Origin: Viridilinea sp964592425
GTDB lineage: Bacteria > Chloroflexota > Chloroflexia > Chloroflexales > Chloroflexaceae
DNA length: 64,000 nucleotides
Direction: 5' to 3'
Assembly (NCBI GenBank): GCA_964592425.1
Contig: CAZQCG010000015.1
Location: forward strand, 1 to 64,000
Part shown: piece by piece, positions 25,493-33,157 of the stretch
Position numbering within the stretch: position 1 is the stretch's first letter
Layout of the letters: each line of letters begins with the position of its first letter
Notes under the pieces: generated by a model
Databases searched by the model: none
Seen by the model: the letters and a program-made list of their open reading frames with translations, nothing else
Told to the model about the DNA's origin: nothing
Position numbers and translations under genes: made by a program

Positions 25493-28345
25493 ATGAACAC
25501 TGACAGCGTCATCCCTGCGCACTATGCCCGTATCCTCACGTGGTGTGAGCGTCGGCCAGGCCGCGCCCTTGCACTCATCCGTCGTTTGGTTGAGCATACA
25601 CCGCCTGATGGCCCGGATCATGCCTGGGCCCAACTGGTCCGTGGTTGGTCGCTGCTCGCCCGTGCCGATCTTGACCTGGCCGTGGTTGTGCTTGAGACGG
25701 CACAAGCACAATTTACGCGTCTGAAGCTAGCGCTCGGAGTCGTACGCTCCCGTCATGGTGTCCTGTTTGCCGCCTTCCTTCGCGGGGCGCCTGCCGAGCA
25801 CCAGGAGGACTGGAAGGCGATCGCCTCAGCCTTGGAAGCGCATGGCTGTCATCGCGAGGCCGTCCAGGCCCACCTTACCCGCTTACGCCACCTGAATGTG
25901 CTCGGACGCTCGCAAGAGGTGCTCGTGTTAGCCGACTCAGTGGCAGAGGCAGTTGCGCGTCACGGCGGTCTGGCCGAGCAGGCCCTGCTCGAACGCACCG
26001 TGGGCATTGCCCAGCTTCAGGTCGGGGACTTCCCCACAGCACGCCGTGGCCTTGAGCACGCCGCGGCTCACTTCATACAGCTCAAGCACCCGGTTGAGTT
26101 GGCCAGGACTCGCTTTGAGTTAGCACGGCTAGCCCATGCACAGGAGGACTACGACACAGAGTTAGACCTGCTCCAGCAAGCTCGGGCAACCTTTGCCCGG
26201 TTGCCATTTCCTATGTGGGTTGCCTTGATTGATAAAAGCCTTGGCTTGACCGAGGCCAAGCGTGGCCGGCCTGACCAGGCGATTGCGGCGCAACTCTCGG
26301 CGCGTGCGGTGTTTCTCGCACTGGACATGCCCTTTCATAGTGCCGAGTGTGACCTCAACCTTGGCAATGCCGCTTTTCACAGCGGGCTGTATGCGCTCGC
26401 CCTGGCCACCTGGTACCGGGCCGAAGCCCAGTTCAGCGCACTGGCGGCCCATGGTCGTGTGCTGATCGCACGACGGAATCGGGCCGAGGCATTAACGCGC
26501 CTTGGTCAGCTTGACGATGCCCAGACCCTCTTGCAAAGCTTATTGCCGATTGCCGAAGAGCTGGATGCGCGGACTGATCGCGGAGAGATTCTGCAGAACC
26601 TGGGGGAGGTGCTCTATAGCTGCGGAGATAGCGCAGCCGCACTGGTCTATCTTCAGCAGGCTGAGCGCCTGTTTATGGCCCTGCCAAACCGCGCGGGTGT
26701 CGCCCGGTCACGCCTTACGCAAGCCCTCATCCAGCTTGAGAGGGGAGAGCTCGTCCAGGCCGTCAGCCACTTTCAGCAAGCGGCCCAGGATCTTGCAGGG
26801 AACCCACTCTTCCAGTGGCAGGCAGTGTACGGTTTAGGTCGCTGTGCCGAGATGCGTGGTGAACCATATGAGGCGCTGAATTACTACCGCCAAGCCACTG
26901 CTACCGTCGTCCGCCTGCGCAAAGCCCTGGCCGAAGAGTATGCCTCGAGTGCGCTCTTTCGTGAGGCAGCCGCACTTATTACTGACACCATCCGCCTCAC
27001 TGCCGCCTATGACACGCCGCTGGCCGCTCTAGAACTGAGCGAACAGCAGCGCAGTCTGGCCCTGCACCAGCAGATCCTCCGTGAGCCCATCACATTTCCG
27101 CCTGCCCTTCACGGTGAGTATGAACTGCGTCGTGCCAAACTACAGTCAATCGCCATGCGCGAGGAGCGTGGGCCAGAGCTCGACCAGGCGCTTGCTGACT
27201 ATTTTGAGATTCTTTTTCATGGGCGTCACGCTCTGCCAACAGCTAGTGAACTAGACGATCAGCCATTTGAGCTTGATCTTCTATTGGCGGCGTTGCACAC
27301 GCAATTTGGTGACGCATGGACAGTAATTGTCTACCTTCAGAACCAGCATGATCTTCTGGCCATTACGCTTGAACCGGCCGGAAGCCACTGCACGATCATT
27401 CCGCTTGATCTTCAGCTACGCAAGATGATCGAGCGAACGTGCCTTCCGCGCTACCGTATCTATACCTTCGAGGATATCCCTTTTCAAGCAGGCCAACGGC
27501 TAACGCCGTGGGCTGATCTGAAGACACTGGGTGCGCAACTGATACCGCCCGCTGCGCGTGTCCGGCTGCATCCAGACCACCGGCTGCTGATTGTGCCAGG
27601 GGGGCCGCTGCATAACCTGCCATGGTCAGCCCTCCGCATTGATGAAGAGTGGCTTGTCGAGCGAGCAGTTATTCAGCTCATCCCTGGGCTGCACATTTGG
27701 ACCGATCTTATCCGCCACCCGATCGCAAGCGACAACGCCCTGCTGCTGGGCGTGAATCACTTTGGTGAGCGGGCCCCCGGCTTACCAAGTGCGCTCCCCT
27801 CGCTAGACCTTGCGCAACGCCACTGGCCGGGTAATGTGCAGCGCCTGGTGAATGAGGAGGCGACAAGAGCGCGGCTACGCGAAGCAGCGGTAACGGGCGA
27901 ACTGCAACGCTACGGGCTAGTGCATGTGGCTACCCACGGTCAGTTGATGACCGATATGGGCATCCTTGCGCATCTGAAACTGGCTGATGATGACTTGCTC
28001 GTCGACGAGGTCGCCCAACTCCGCTTCGGTGGCGCACTGGTGATCCTTGTCGCCTGTGAGGGCGCATTGGGTGAAACTCTCCCGGGCGAGGAGCACATCA
28101 GCCTGACGTGGGCATTGCTTGCGGCGGGAGCCCGTGATGTCATTGCCAGCCTCTGGAAACTCTACGATCTCACCGTATTACCGCTCCTGGAGCCGCTCTA
28201 TACAGGGTTAGCCGCTGGTCTCGACCCACCATTAGCCCTGGCCCAGGCCCAACGCTTTTGTATTGCTGCCGGGCGTGAACAGGCTGATCTGCCATTAGGG
28301 AAACCGCTGATCTGGGCGAGCCTGTGCGCCACCGGGGCGGGATAA
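25493..28345 (+). CDS. TPR-CHAT protein (predicted caspase-like protease)
   Basis: This 950-residue protein has about 600 residues of tetratricopeptide-type helical repeats, with recurring patterns such as AEALTRLGQLDDAQTLL and ILQNLGEVLYSCGDSAAALVY. A C-terminal CHAT domain follows. The catalytic dyad is visible: His815 in VHVATHGQ and Cys855 in ILVACEGALG, with the late ARDVIASLWKLYD segment. CHAT proteases act in programmed-death-like or antiphage responses in some systems, and here the target and trigger are unknown. Codon usage looks somewhat less GC-rich than in the lysine operon, which fits an accessory gene. The start ATG 25493 has only a weak ribosome site. Confidence 0.85.
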   Translation: MNTDSVIPAHYARILTWCERRPGRALALIRRLVEHTPPDGPDHAWAQLVRGWSLLARADLDLAVVVLETAQAQFTRLKLALGVVRSRHGVLFAAFLRGAPAEHQEDWKAIASALEAHGCHREAVQAHLTRLRHLNVLGRSQEVLVLADSVAEAVARHGGLAEQALLERTVGIAQLQVGDFPTARRGLEHAAAHFIQLKHPVELARTRFELARLAHAQEDYDTELDLLQQARATFARLPFPMWVALIDKSLGLTEAKRGRPDQAIAAQLSARAVFLALDMPFHSAECDLNLGNAAFHSGLYALALATWYRAEAQFSALAAHGRVLIARRNRAEALTRLGQLDDAQTLLQSLLPIAEELDARTDRGEILQNLGEVLYSCGDSAAALVYLQQAERLFMALPNRAGVARSRLTQALIQLERGELVQAVSHFQQAAQDLAGNPLFQWQAVYGLGRCAEMRGEPYEALNYYRQATATVVRLRKALAEEYASSALFREAAALITDTIRLTAAYDTPLAALELSEQQRSLALHQQILREPITFPPALHGEYELRRAKLQSIAMREERGPELDQALADYFEILFHGRHALPTASELDDQPFELDLLLAALHTQFGDAWTVIVYLQNQHDLLAITLEPAGSHCTIIPLDLQLRKMIERTCLPRYRIYTFEDIPFQAGQRLTPWADLKTLGAQLIPPAARVRLHPDHRLLIVPGGPLHNLPWSALRIDEEWLVERAVIQLIPGLHIWTDLIRHPIASDNALLLGVNHFGERAPGLPSALPSLDLAQRHWPGNVQRLVNEEATRARLREAAVTGELQRYGLVHVATHGQLMTDMGILAHLKLADDDLLVDEVAQLRFGGALVILVACEGALGETLPGEEHISLTWALLAAGARDVIASLWKLYDLTVLPLLEPLYTGLAAGLDPPLALAQAQRFCIAAGREQADLPLGKPLIWASLCATGAG

Positions 28346-28497
28346 CGTCTTACGGGCCGTCCGCACACCCCGCGGCGGATGATGCCTACGGCCCATCGCT
28401 ACATTGTGCGTGACTCGGACATTTTGCTTCGACAGGTTCGCAGGCAACCTGCGTGTTATACTGGCTGCAGGTGGCCTGTCGCCCTGGAGGTACACCC

Positions 28498-30048
28498 ATG
28501 TCCCGCTGGTTCAACGTTGCTGGCCCCTGCCGGCCCGATATCAATTACATGCTCTCGGCCACAGCGCGCCTGCCCGAAGTCACGCGCCTGATCGAGCAGC
28601 AGAGCTATTTTGTGCTGCATGCACCGCGCCAGACCGGCAAGACGACGGCGATGCTCAGCCTGGCCCGCGAGCTGACTGCGAGCGGCCAGTATGTGGCAGC
28701 CCTGGTCTCGGTCGAGGTTGGTGCGCCCTTTCGCGCCGACCCGGACATGGCTGAGCAGGCTATCCTGGGGGCGTGGCAGAGTGCGCTCCGCAGCCGCCTG
28801 CCCGCTGAGTTGCAGCCGCCACCCTGGCCCACGGTGCCAGCGGGTGCGCGGATCCGTGAGGCGCTGCGGGCGTGGGCGCAGGCGGCCCCCCGCCCGCTGG
28901 TGCTCTTCATTGACGAGATTGACGCGCTGGAAGATGCGTCGTTGATCTCCATACTGCGCCAGCTGCGTGATGGCTACGCCGATCGGCCCCAGAGTGCGCC
29001 CCACGCCCTGGCCTTGATCGGGCTGCGTGATGTGCGAGATTACAAGGTGGCCTCGGGTGGTAGCGAGCGCCTGCACACGGCAAGCCCGTTCAATATCAAG
29101 ACCCGCTCGCTGACGATGGGCAACTTCAGCGCTGCTGATGTGGCGGTGCTCTACGCCCAGCACACCGCCGACACCGGCCAGGTCTTTGCCGCTGCGGCCT
29201 GCGCCCACGCCTTTGCCCTGACCCAGGGCCAGCCCTGGCTAGTCAACGCCCTGGCCAAGGTCGCGGTTGAGGAGTTGGCCCCCGACCCGGCGACGCCGAT
29301 CACGCCGGAGGTGATCGACGTGGCGAAAGAGGTGCTTATCCAGCGCCAAGACACCCACCTCGACAGCCTGGCTGAGCGTCTGCGCGAGCCACGCGTGCGG
29401 GCGATCATCGAGCCCCTGCTGGCCGGGCGCGTACCGGCAGAACTGCCCGTCGACGATGTCCGCTTTGTCCAGGATCTGGGCCTGGTGCGCATCGACCCGC
29501 AGGCGGGTATGGTCATTGCCAACCCAATCTACGCGGCGGTTATCCCCTACACCCTGACCACGACCACTCGGGCGTTTATGCCTCCGGTGCCGCCGACCTG
29601 GATCGACGCCACGGGCCGGTTGCAGCCGGATGTCCTGCGCGAAGCCTTCCTGACCTTCTGGCGCCAGCACGGTCAACCGCTGCTCGGCACCACCAGCTAC
29701 CACGAGATCGCGCCGCACCTCGTGCTGATGGCCTTCCTCGACCGCGTCGCCAACGGCGGCGGGCGCGTCGAGCGTGAACTGGCCATCGGCCGTGGCCGGC
29801 TCGACCTGCGCCTGGTACACGGAGAGGTGACCATCGCGATCGAGGTAAAGATCTGGCGCGACGGTGACGCCGACCCGCAGGCGGCGGGGCTGGTGCAGCT
29901 CGATGGCTACCTGGCCGGGCTTGGCCCCGCGACCGGCTGGCTGGTGCTGTTCGACCAGCGTAGCAGTCAGCCGCCGATCGCCGAGCGCACCCGCGCCGAG
30001 CCCGCCACCACCCCGGGCGGGCGCAGCGTGACGCTGATCTACGCCTGA
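28498..30048 (+). CDS. AAA-type ATPase with C-terminal PD-(D/E)XK nuclease-like domain
   Basis: The 516-residue product starts with RWFNVAGPCRPDINYMLS, an N-terminal signature of a large family of stand-alone ATPases common in Chloroflexota and cyanobacteria. Walker A is HAPRQTGKTTAM (Lys48), Walker B LVLFIDEIDALED (Asp139/Glu140). A winged-helix-like middle leads to a C-terminal domain with Asp436 (RLDLRL) and Glu449-x-Lys451 (IEVK), the PD-(D/E)XK pattern. GGAGG lies 7 nt before ATG 28498, and an extended -10 (TGTTATACT) is upstream. The role is unknown, and defence or mobile-element biology is suggested by the surroundings only. Confidence 0.82.
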   Translation: MSRWFNVAGPCRPDINYMLSATARLPEVTRLIEQQSYFVLHAPRQTGKTTAMLSLARELTASGQYVAALVSVEVGAPFRADPDMAEQAILGAWQSALRSRLPAELQPPPWPTVPAGARIREALRAWAQAAPRPLVLFIDEIDALEDASLISILRQLRDGYADRPQSAPHALALIGLRDVRDYKVASGGSERLHTASPFNIKTRSLTMGNFSAADVAVLYAQHTADTGQVFAAAACAHAFALTQGQPWLVNALAKVAVEELAPDPATPITPEVIDVAKEVLIQRQDTHLDSLAERLREPRVRAIIEPLLAGRVPAELPVDDVRFVQDLGLVRIDPQAGMVIANPIYAAVIPYTLTTTTRAFMPPVPPTWIDATGRLQPDVLREAFLTFWRQHGQPLLGTTSYHEIAPHLVLMAFLDRVANGGGRVERELAIGRGRLDLRLVHGEVTIAIEVKIWRDGDADPQAAGLVQLDGYLAGLGPATGWLVLFDQRSSQPPIAERTRAEPATTPGGRSVTLIYA

Positions 30049-30087
30049 GGCAGGGTTCAGAATAGGCCATTTCCGCTATGACCAGGC

Positions 30088-30132
30088 AAGCCGCTGATCT
30101 GGGCGAGCCTGTGCGCCGCCGGGGCCGCGTGA
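30088..30132 (+). pseudogene. Orphan 3' tail of a second CHAT gene
   Basis: Fifteen codons reading KPLIWASLCAAGAA-stop match the last residues of the CHAT protein (KPLIWASLCATGAG, 28302-28345) at nearly every base. No coding sequence precedes them. It is a remnant of a tandem CHAT copy or the scar of a recombination that brought in the ATPase gene. Confidence 0.7.
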
Positions 30133-30189
30133 GTCGGTAGATGCGAGCAGGTGGCAGTTGGCCTGCTGTTCACGAGGGCTGTGTGCCCC

Positions 30190-30217
30190 TTGTCTGGACG
30201 AAAATCAGGGGTATACT
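30190..30217 (+). promoter_or_regulatory. Promoter of the unknown gene at 30255
   Basis: TTGTCT (30190-30195), a 16-nt spacer and TATACT (30212-30217) lie about 38 nt before the start codon. Confidence 0.55.
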
Positions 30218-30254
30218 TTTACTGTCGTGATCGCAGTGCAGAAGGGGAAAGATT

Positions 30255-31316
30255 ATGCTGGACATGCCGCCTGCGAGTGACCCACTTGATGCACCTGCGG
30301 CCCGCCAGGAGCTGTTCGCCATCCGCGATCTGCTCGACTATGCCTTCGGGACGCTCGGTGGTGAGGGTATGCTTAGCGACGAGGAGCAGGCAGCCTTCCG
30401 TGAGATGGTCGCTGCGACTGAGCAGCAGGTAAGCCTGCCACCGCGGGCGGTAGCCCTGCCGATCACCGACCGCACCTACCTGGCCCAGGGTTGGCCCGGT
30501 GTGCCGGTCAAGATGGCCGATCTTATGCGCCAGGCAGCCTTCTACTACCTGCAGGTGCCGGTCACGCTCTGGCCGCGCCCGGGGTACCGTATTGAAGAGC
30601 TTGAGGTACGGATCTTCTACAATCCCGGCCAGCCGCCGGATCGCCAGCCCCTTACCCACGATATCTTCCCTGACCGGCGCTGGCTCGAGATCATCAACTG
30701 GGAAGAGCAGCTTGAGCTTGTGCTGGACGAGGGTGCCCATTTTAAGGTGCAGACACCCGGTCTCAGCCAGGCCCTGATGTTACTGGGGGCCTCGATTGAT
30801 ACGATCGCCCCCGGTCAGGGTGCCCGTTTCACCGACGCGAAGGTGGCTGAGGCCCTGCAGCAGATGGGCATCGACCTGGGTGCCAGGATCAATGCAGCGG
30901 TGGATGCCGGCACCCGGATCAAGCTCGGCCCCTTCCACTATTTGTGGCGCCGCCCCCTGCTGATGAATGCTGGCAAGGGTGATGTCAAAGCCCTCTGGCG
31001 CTTTAGCGACCGCAACGAGCTTGAGGGTGACGAGGAGTTGCACCTTGGTGTGGTACTGCAGGTGCCTCGTGGACTCGAGACGCTCAAAATCGTCCCCGAA
31101 GTGCTGGCTCGCCCGCGCCCGGTGGCCCTCAACACGATCCTGGCGACGCTTGTTGCGCGCCTGCGCCAGGCGATGGAGAGCTTGCGCCAGCAGTTTGGCC
31201 CCGAGGTTGAGCAGCAGGTTGACCGCTTTGAACAGCACCTCCGCGATGGCTGGACGATCAGAGTCGGTGGGGGCGCGCTTGTCTGGGATCTAAGCGACAC
31301 GCTGCGCCAGGCATAA
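30255..31316 (+). CDS. Protein of unknown function beside CHAT/ATPase genes
   Basis: I do not recognise this 353-residue protein. It has no signal peptide or membrane helix. The N-terminal 65 residues are helical and acidic. The centre contains alternating beta-type segments (EELEVRIFYNPGQP, RRWLEIINWEEQLELVLDEG). The C-terminal third has a helical, coiled-coil-like stretch (LVARLRQAMESLRQQFGPEVEQQVDRFEQHL). Its own promoter and an AGGGGA ribosome site 7 nt before ATG 30255 support expression. Its 3' end overlaps the antisense hsdS remnant by 59 nt. Confidence 0.65.
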   Translation: MLDMPPASDPLDAPAARQELFAIRDLLDYAFGTLGGEGMLSDEEQAAFREMVAATEQQVSLPPRAVALPITDRTYLAQGWPGVPVKMADLMRQAAFYYLQVPVTLWPRPGYRIEELEVRIFYNPGQPPDRQPLTHDIFPDRRWLEIINWEEQLELVLDEGAHFKVQTPGLSQALMLLGASIDTIAPGQGARFTDAKVAEALQQMGIDLGARINAAVDAGTRIKLGPFHYLWRRPLLMNAGKGDVKALWRFSDRNELEGDEELHLGVVLQVPRGLETLKIVPEVLARPRPVALNTILATLVARLRQAMESLRQQFGPEVEQQVDRFEQHLRDGWTIRVGGGALVWDLSDTLRQA

Positions 31317-31659
31317 GCTGGCGCAATAACTCTATATCTTGAGAGAAGCCCAGCTCCCCCCGGAACGCCCTGCCCAGCAGTGCCCCGAAGAGTTGCTCCG
31401 CCTGGCGCAGCGCCTTGCGCTGTTGCCCGCGCAGCCGCTCGTGCCGCTGCGCGATGGCCGCGAAGCGCTCCTGGAGGGCGAGGGGAGGAAGTAAGACAGG
31501 CAAGGTTGCTATTTGCCCAATGAACAGATTAGCCTGGCTCGATTGATTGACACTGCCCAACATTGCCTGTTGGCTATAGGGCGTAAGAGCGTATTCTTTA
31601 ACGCTCGCCGCTGAGCGGTCAATCTTCGCGACTTCGCCTAGCTCGATATAGTCGATCAC
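31258..31659 (-). pseudogene. hsdS: Internally deleted type I restriction specificity subunit (hsdS remnant)
   Basis: Only 133 codons remain of a protein that normally has about 400. The beginning (IDYIELGEVAKIDRS) resembles the start of an HsdS target-recognition domain. The rest is the end of the second recognition domain and the conserved helix: SQANLFIGQIATLPVLLPPLALQ, cut here to about 14 residues of motif IATLPVLLPPLALQ, then RHERLRGQQRKALRQAEQLF and RAFRGEL. The frame then runs on antisense into the neighbouring gene. The GTG start overlaps the stop of an hsdM remnant. Sequence specificity must be lost. Confidence 0.72.
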
Positions 31660-31718
31660 AGGAGTCCCTCAAGCGCAATCATCTCTTCCTCCATCACCCG
31701 CTCTAGCTCGCCCCCCCC
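31656..31718 (-). pseudogene. 3' tail of a type I methyltransferase gene (hsdM remnant)
   Basis: About 20 codons in frame (GELERVMEEEMIALEGLL-stop) end in a GTGA overlap with the hsdS start, as is usual for hsdM-hsdS junctions. The tail begins at a run of eight G and directly abuts a REP palindrome at 31721. Identification rests mainly on position and helical acidic character. Confidence 0.4.
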
Positions 31719-31720
31719 GA

Positions 31721-31827
31721 AGACCTGTCAGGTGCGCGCCTCCAACATTTTTGGTTATCTCGGCGATCTCCTGGGGCGCGCACCTGACAGGTCTCATCGG
31801 GTTCTGGGGCGCGCACCTGACAGGTCT
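31721..31827. repeat. REP palindromes, inverted pair plus a duplicated unit
   Basis: AGACCTGTCAGGTGCGCGCC (31721-31740) is the exact reverse complement of 31775-31794, with a 34-nt loop. The second arm, with 13 flanking bases, is repeated directly at 31808-31827 (33-nt period). The core ACCTGWCAGGT recurs at 32424, 32462-32532, 32812-32883 and 42399-42431. These lie at the 3' end of the transposase gene. Confidence 0.85.
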
Positions 31828-31834
31828 CACGCAT

Positions 31835-32404
31835 CTACTCAAAATCATCGGGCACCAGCTTTGCGATGTGATCTTCCCTGATCTCTCCTGGCTCAGCTTG
31901 ATGCAGCTCATCAACCCCACCGAACCATGTAATCACCTCATCACGATGAAGACGAGTGGTCACATTGGTCGTCAGCGCATGGTACGACGAGTAGGGCCAG
32001 GTGCGAAAGTCGGTGACAAAGCCGTGCTTTTGCGGGTTGGTGTGGATGTACGTCACAAGATGCTTAAGATACGCCTCGGAGGTTACTTCGATTCGGCCAA
32101 ACGGTCGCTGGAACAAAGCGCCTGTGCGCCCATAGGCCCGGTTGAATGAGCGGGCGTATGCGTTGAACAGGTTCGAGAAGGCTTTGTTTGGTGTACTGTG
32201 CGGCGGCAAAGTTACACGGATTCGTACCAGCAGATGAAAGTGGTTTTGTAGCAGACAATAGGCAAATGTGTTAGCCACAGGCTCAACGTGCCGCGCATAG
32301 AGCTTCAAGAAGTACGCATAGTTGTGCTCCTTGCGGAAGAGATCCTCGCGGTTGTTGCCGCGATTATAGATATGGTAGTACTTCCCGGGCTCTAGTCCGC
32401 TCAC
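31835..32404 (-). CDS. REP-associated tyrosine transposase (RAYT, Y1/HUH family)
   Basis: This single-strand DNA transposase of the IS200/IS605-like Y1 group has 189 residues. It begins with the RAYT hallmark EPGKYYHIYNRGNNRE. The HUH metal motif is His55-Phe-His57 in LLQNHFHLLVRI, and the nucleophile is probably Tyr119 in LVTYIHTNPQKHG. GTG 32404 with GAGG 5 nt upstream is the best start, and a longer frame to 32446 would be translated from REP sequence. RAYTs bind and cut REP hairpins, and matching palindromes flank this gene on both sides. The gene sits inside a ruined type I restriction locus. Confidence 0.9.
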   Translation of the reverse strand: MSGLEPGKYYHIYNRGNNREDLFRKEHNYAYFLKLYARHVEPVANTFAYCLLQNHFHLLVRIRVTLPPHSTPNKAFSNLFNAYARSFNRAYGRTGALFQRPFGRIEVTSEAYLKHLVTYIHTNPQKHGFVTDFRTWPYSSYHALTTNVTTRLHRDEVITWFGGVDELHQAEPGEIREDHIAKLVPDDFE

Positions 32405-32423
32405 AGCTTCCTCAACTCTGAAG

Positions 32424-32436
32424 AGACCTGTCAGGT
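32424..32436. repeat. Single REP core upstream of the transposase gene
   Basis: AGACCTGTCAGGT, with GGTAT/ATACC pairing immediately after it (32434-32451). It lies 20 nt upstream of the RAYT start codon. Confidence 0.6.
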
Positions 32437-32461
32437 ATAGGCGCAATACCTTTCAAATAAG

Positions 32462-32532
32462 AAACCTGTCAGGTGCGGCCAGCCATGATTGTTCTCATTC
32501 TGATGCATTCCGTGGCCGCACCTGACAGGTTT
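32462..32532. repeat. REP inverted pair (20-bp arms)
   Basis: 32462-32481 and 32513-32532 are exact reverse complements (AAACCTGTCAGGTGCGGCCA) around a 31-nt loop. An outer imperfect pair, ATACCTTTCAAATAAG (32445-32460) and CTTATTTGTAAAGTAT (around 32552-32567), encloses it, making a long nested palindrome. Confidence 0.85.
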
Positions 32533-32552
32533 TCTCAGCCATGCATCCATCC

Positions 32553-32723
32553 TTATTTGTAAAGTATTGGATCTAAGCCATCTATCGGGATCTCCAGCCC
32601 GACCTTTGTAGGGTCGCGGACATCCCAGTTGGCACGGAGTAGCGCGGGGTCAATCATCTCGCGGCGGGTGGCCGCTTCAGGGCGGGAGGGGGTTGTAGCG
32701 GCTGGGTGGCGGTGAGGCGGCAT
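32553..32723 (-). pseudogene. 5' fragment of a type I restriction gene (hsdR remnant)
   Basis: ATG 32723 opens a 56-codon frame. After a proline-rich start it reads PEAATRREMIDPALLRAN, WDVRDPTKVGLEIPIDG, then stops at 32553 within the outer REP palindrome. This is the pattern seen at the N-terminus of many HsdR chains (EAxTRRxLIDPAL..GW.V..P..VG.EIPVDG), recalled from the family. A complete HsdR has about 1000 residues. Confidence 0.55.
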
Positions 32724-32811
32724 TGGCACACCCTCAAGCCTGGTGTCGGGAAGTGGGCTCTGCGTTGCCTGGATTATAGAGCACCGTTAGAGTATGCGCA
32801 AAACGGCCAAA

Positions 32812-32883
32812 AGACCTGTCAGGTGGCGGCGAGCGGTGGCTTTGCAATGCGGAATGGCTTCCCTGCCGCCACCTGACAGGTCT
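32812..32883. repeat. REP inverted pair (19-bp arms)
   Basis: AGACCTGTCAGGTGGCGGC (32812-32830) and its exact reverse complement (32865-32883) flank a 34-nt loop. Beyond the core the arm differs from the other pairs but stays fully self-complementary. The surrounding 32724-33157 shows no gene. Confidence 0.85.
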
Positions 32884-33078
32884 CAGAGAGGGGATACACC
32901 GCCCACCTCACAATGATCGCCTGAACCTGTAAACACAGCCGTCGTTCGTGAACATGGTGTGAGATGCCTGGCATTGGCAGGCATGCCGCAGGGCTGGCGA
33001 GACGACCGCGCTCCCAGGAACCCGCAGCGAACTTCTGGGCCGCCTTACTGGTGGCTTGACATAGTGATGATGAGGGGC

Positions 33079-33114
33079 GTAAGGGCGCAGCAGCGGACGC
33101 TGCTGCGCCCTTAC
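33079..33114. terminator. 16-bp hairpin downstream of the metal permease gene
   Basis: GTAAGGGCGCAGCAGC (33079-33094) pairs perfectly with 33099-33114 around a GGAC loop. It lies 44 nt past the permease stop on the minus strand. There is no U-tract, so it may protect a 3' end rather than terminate. Confidence 0.45.
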
Positions 33115-33157
33115 CCGGCGGAGCGATCCATCGCCTTCAGTCGGCCACAAGCCTCGT

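Noticed and set aside
31669..31920. 83-codon minus-strand frame spanning the REP array
   Set aside because: Its residues are translated REP repeats (RPVRCAPQ repeated); it overlaps the 3' end of the transposase gene.
31721..32883. CRISPR array
   Set aside because: The repeated units are palindromic and mostly inverted, irregularly spaced, and tied to a RAYT gene; no regular spacers and no cas genes.
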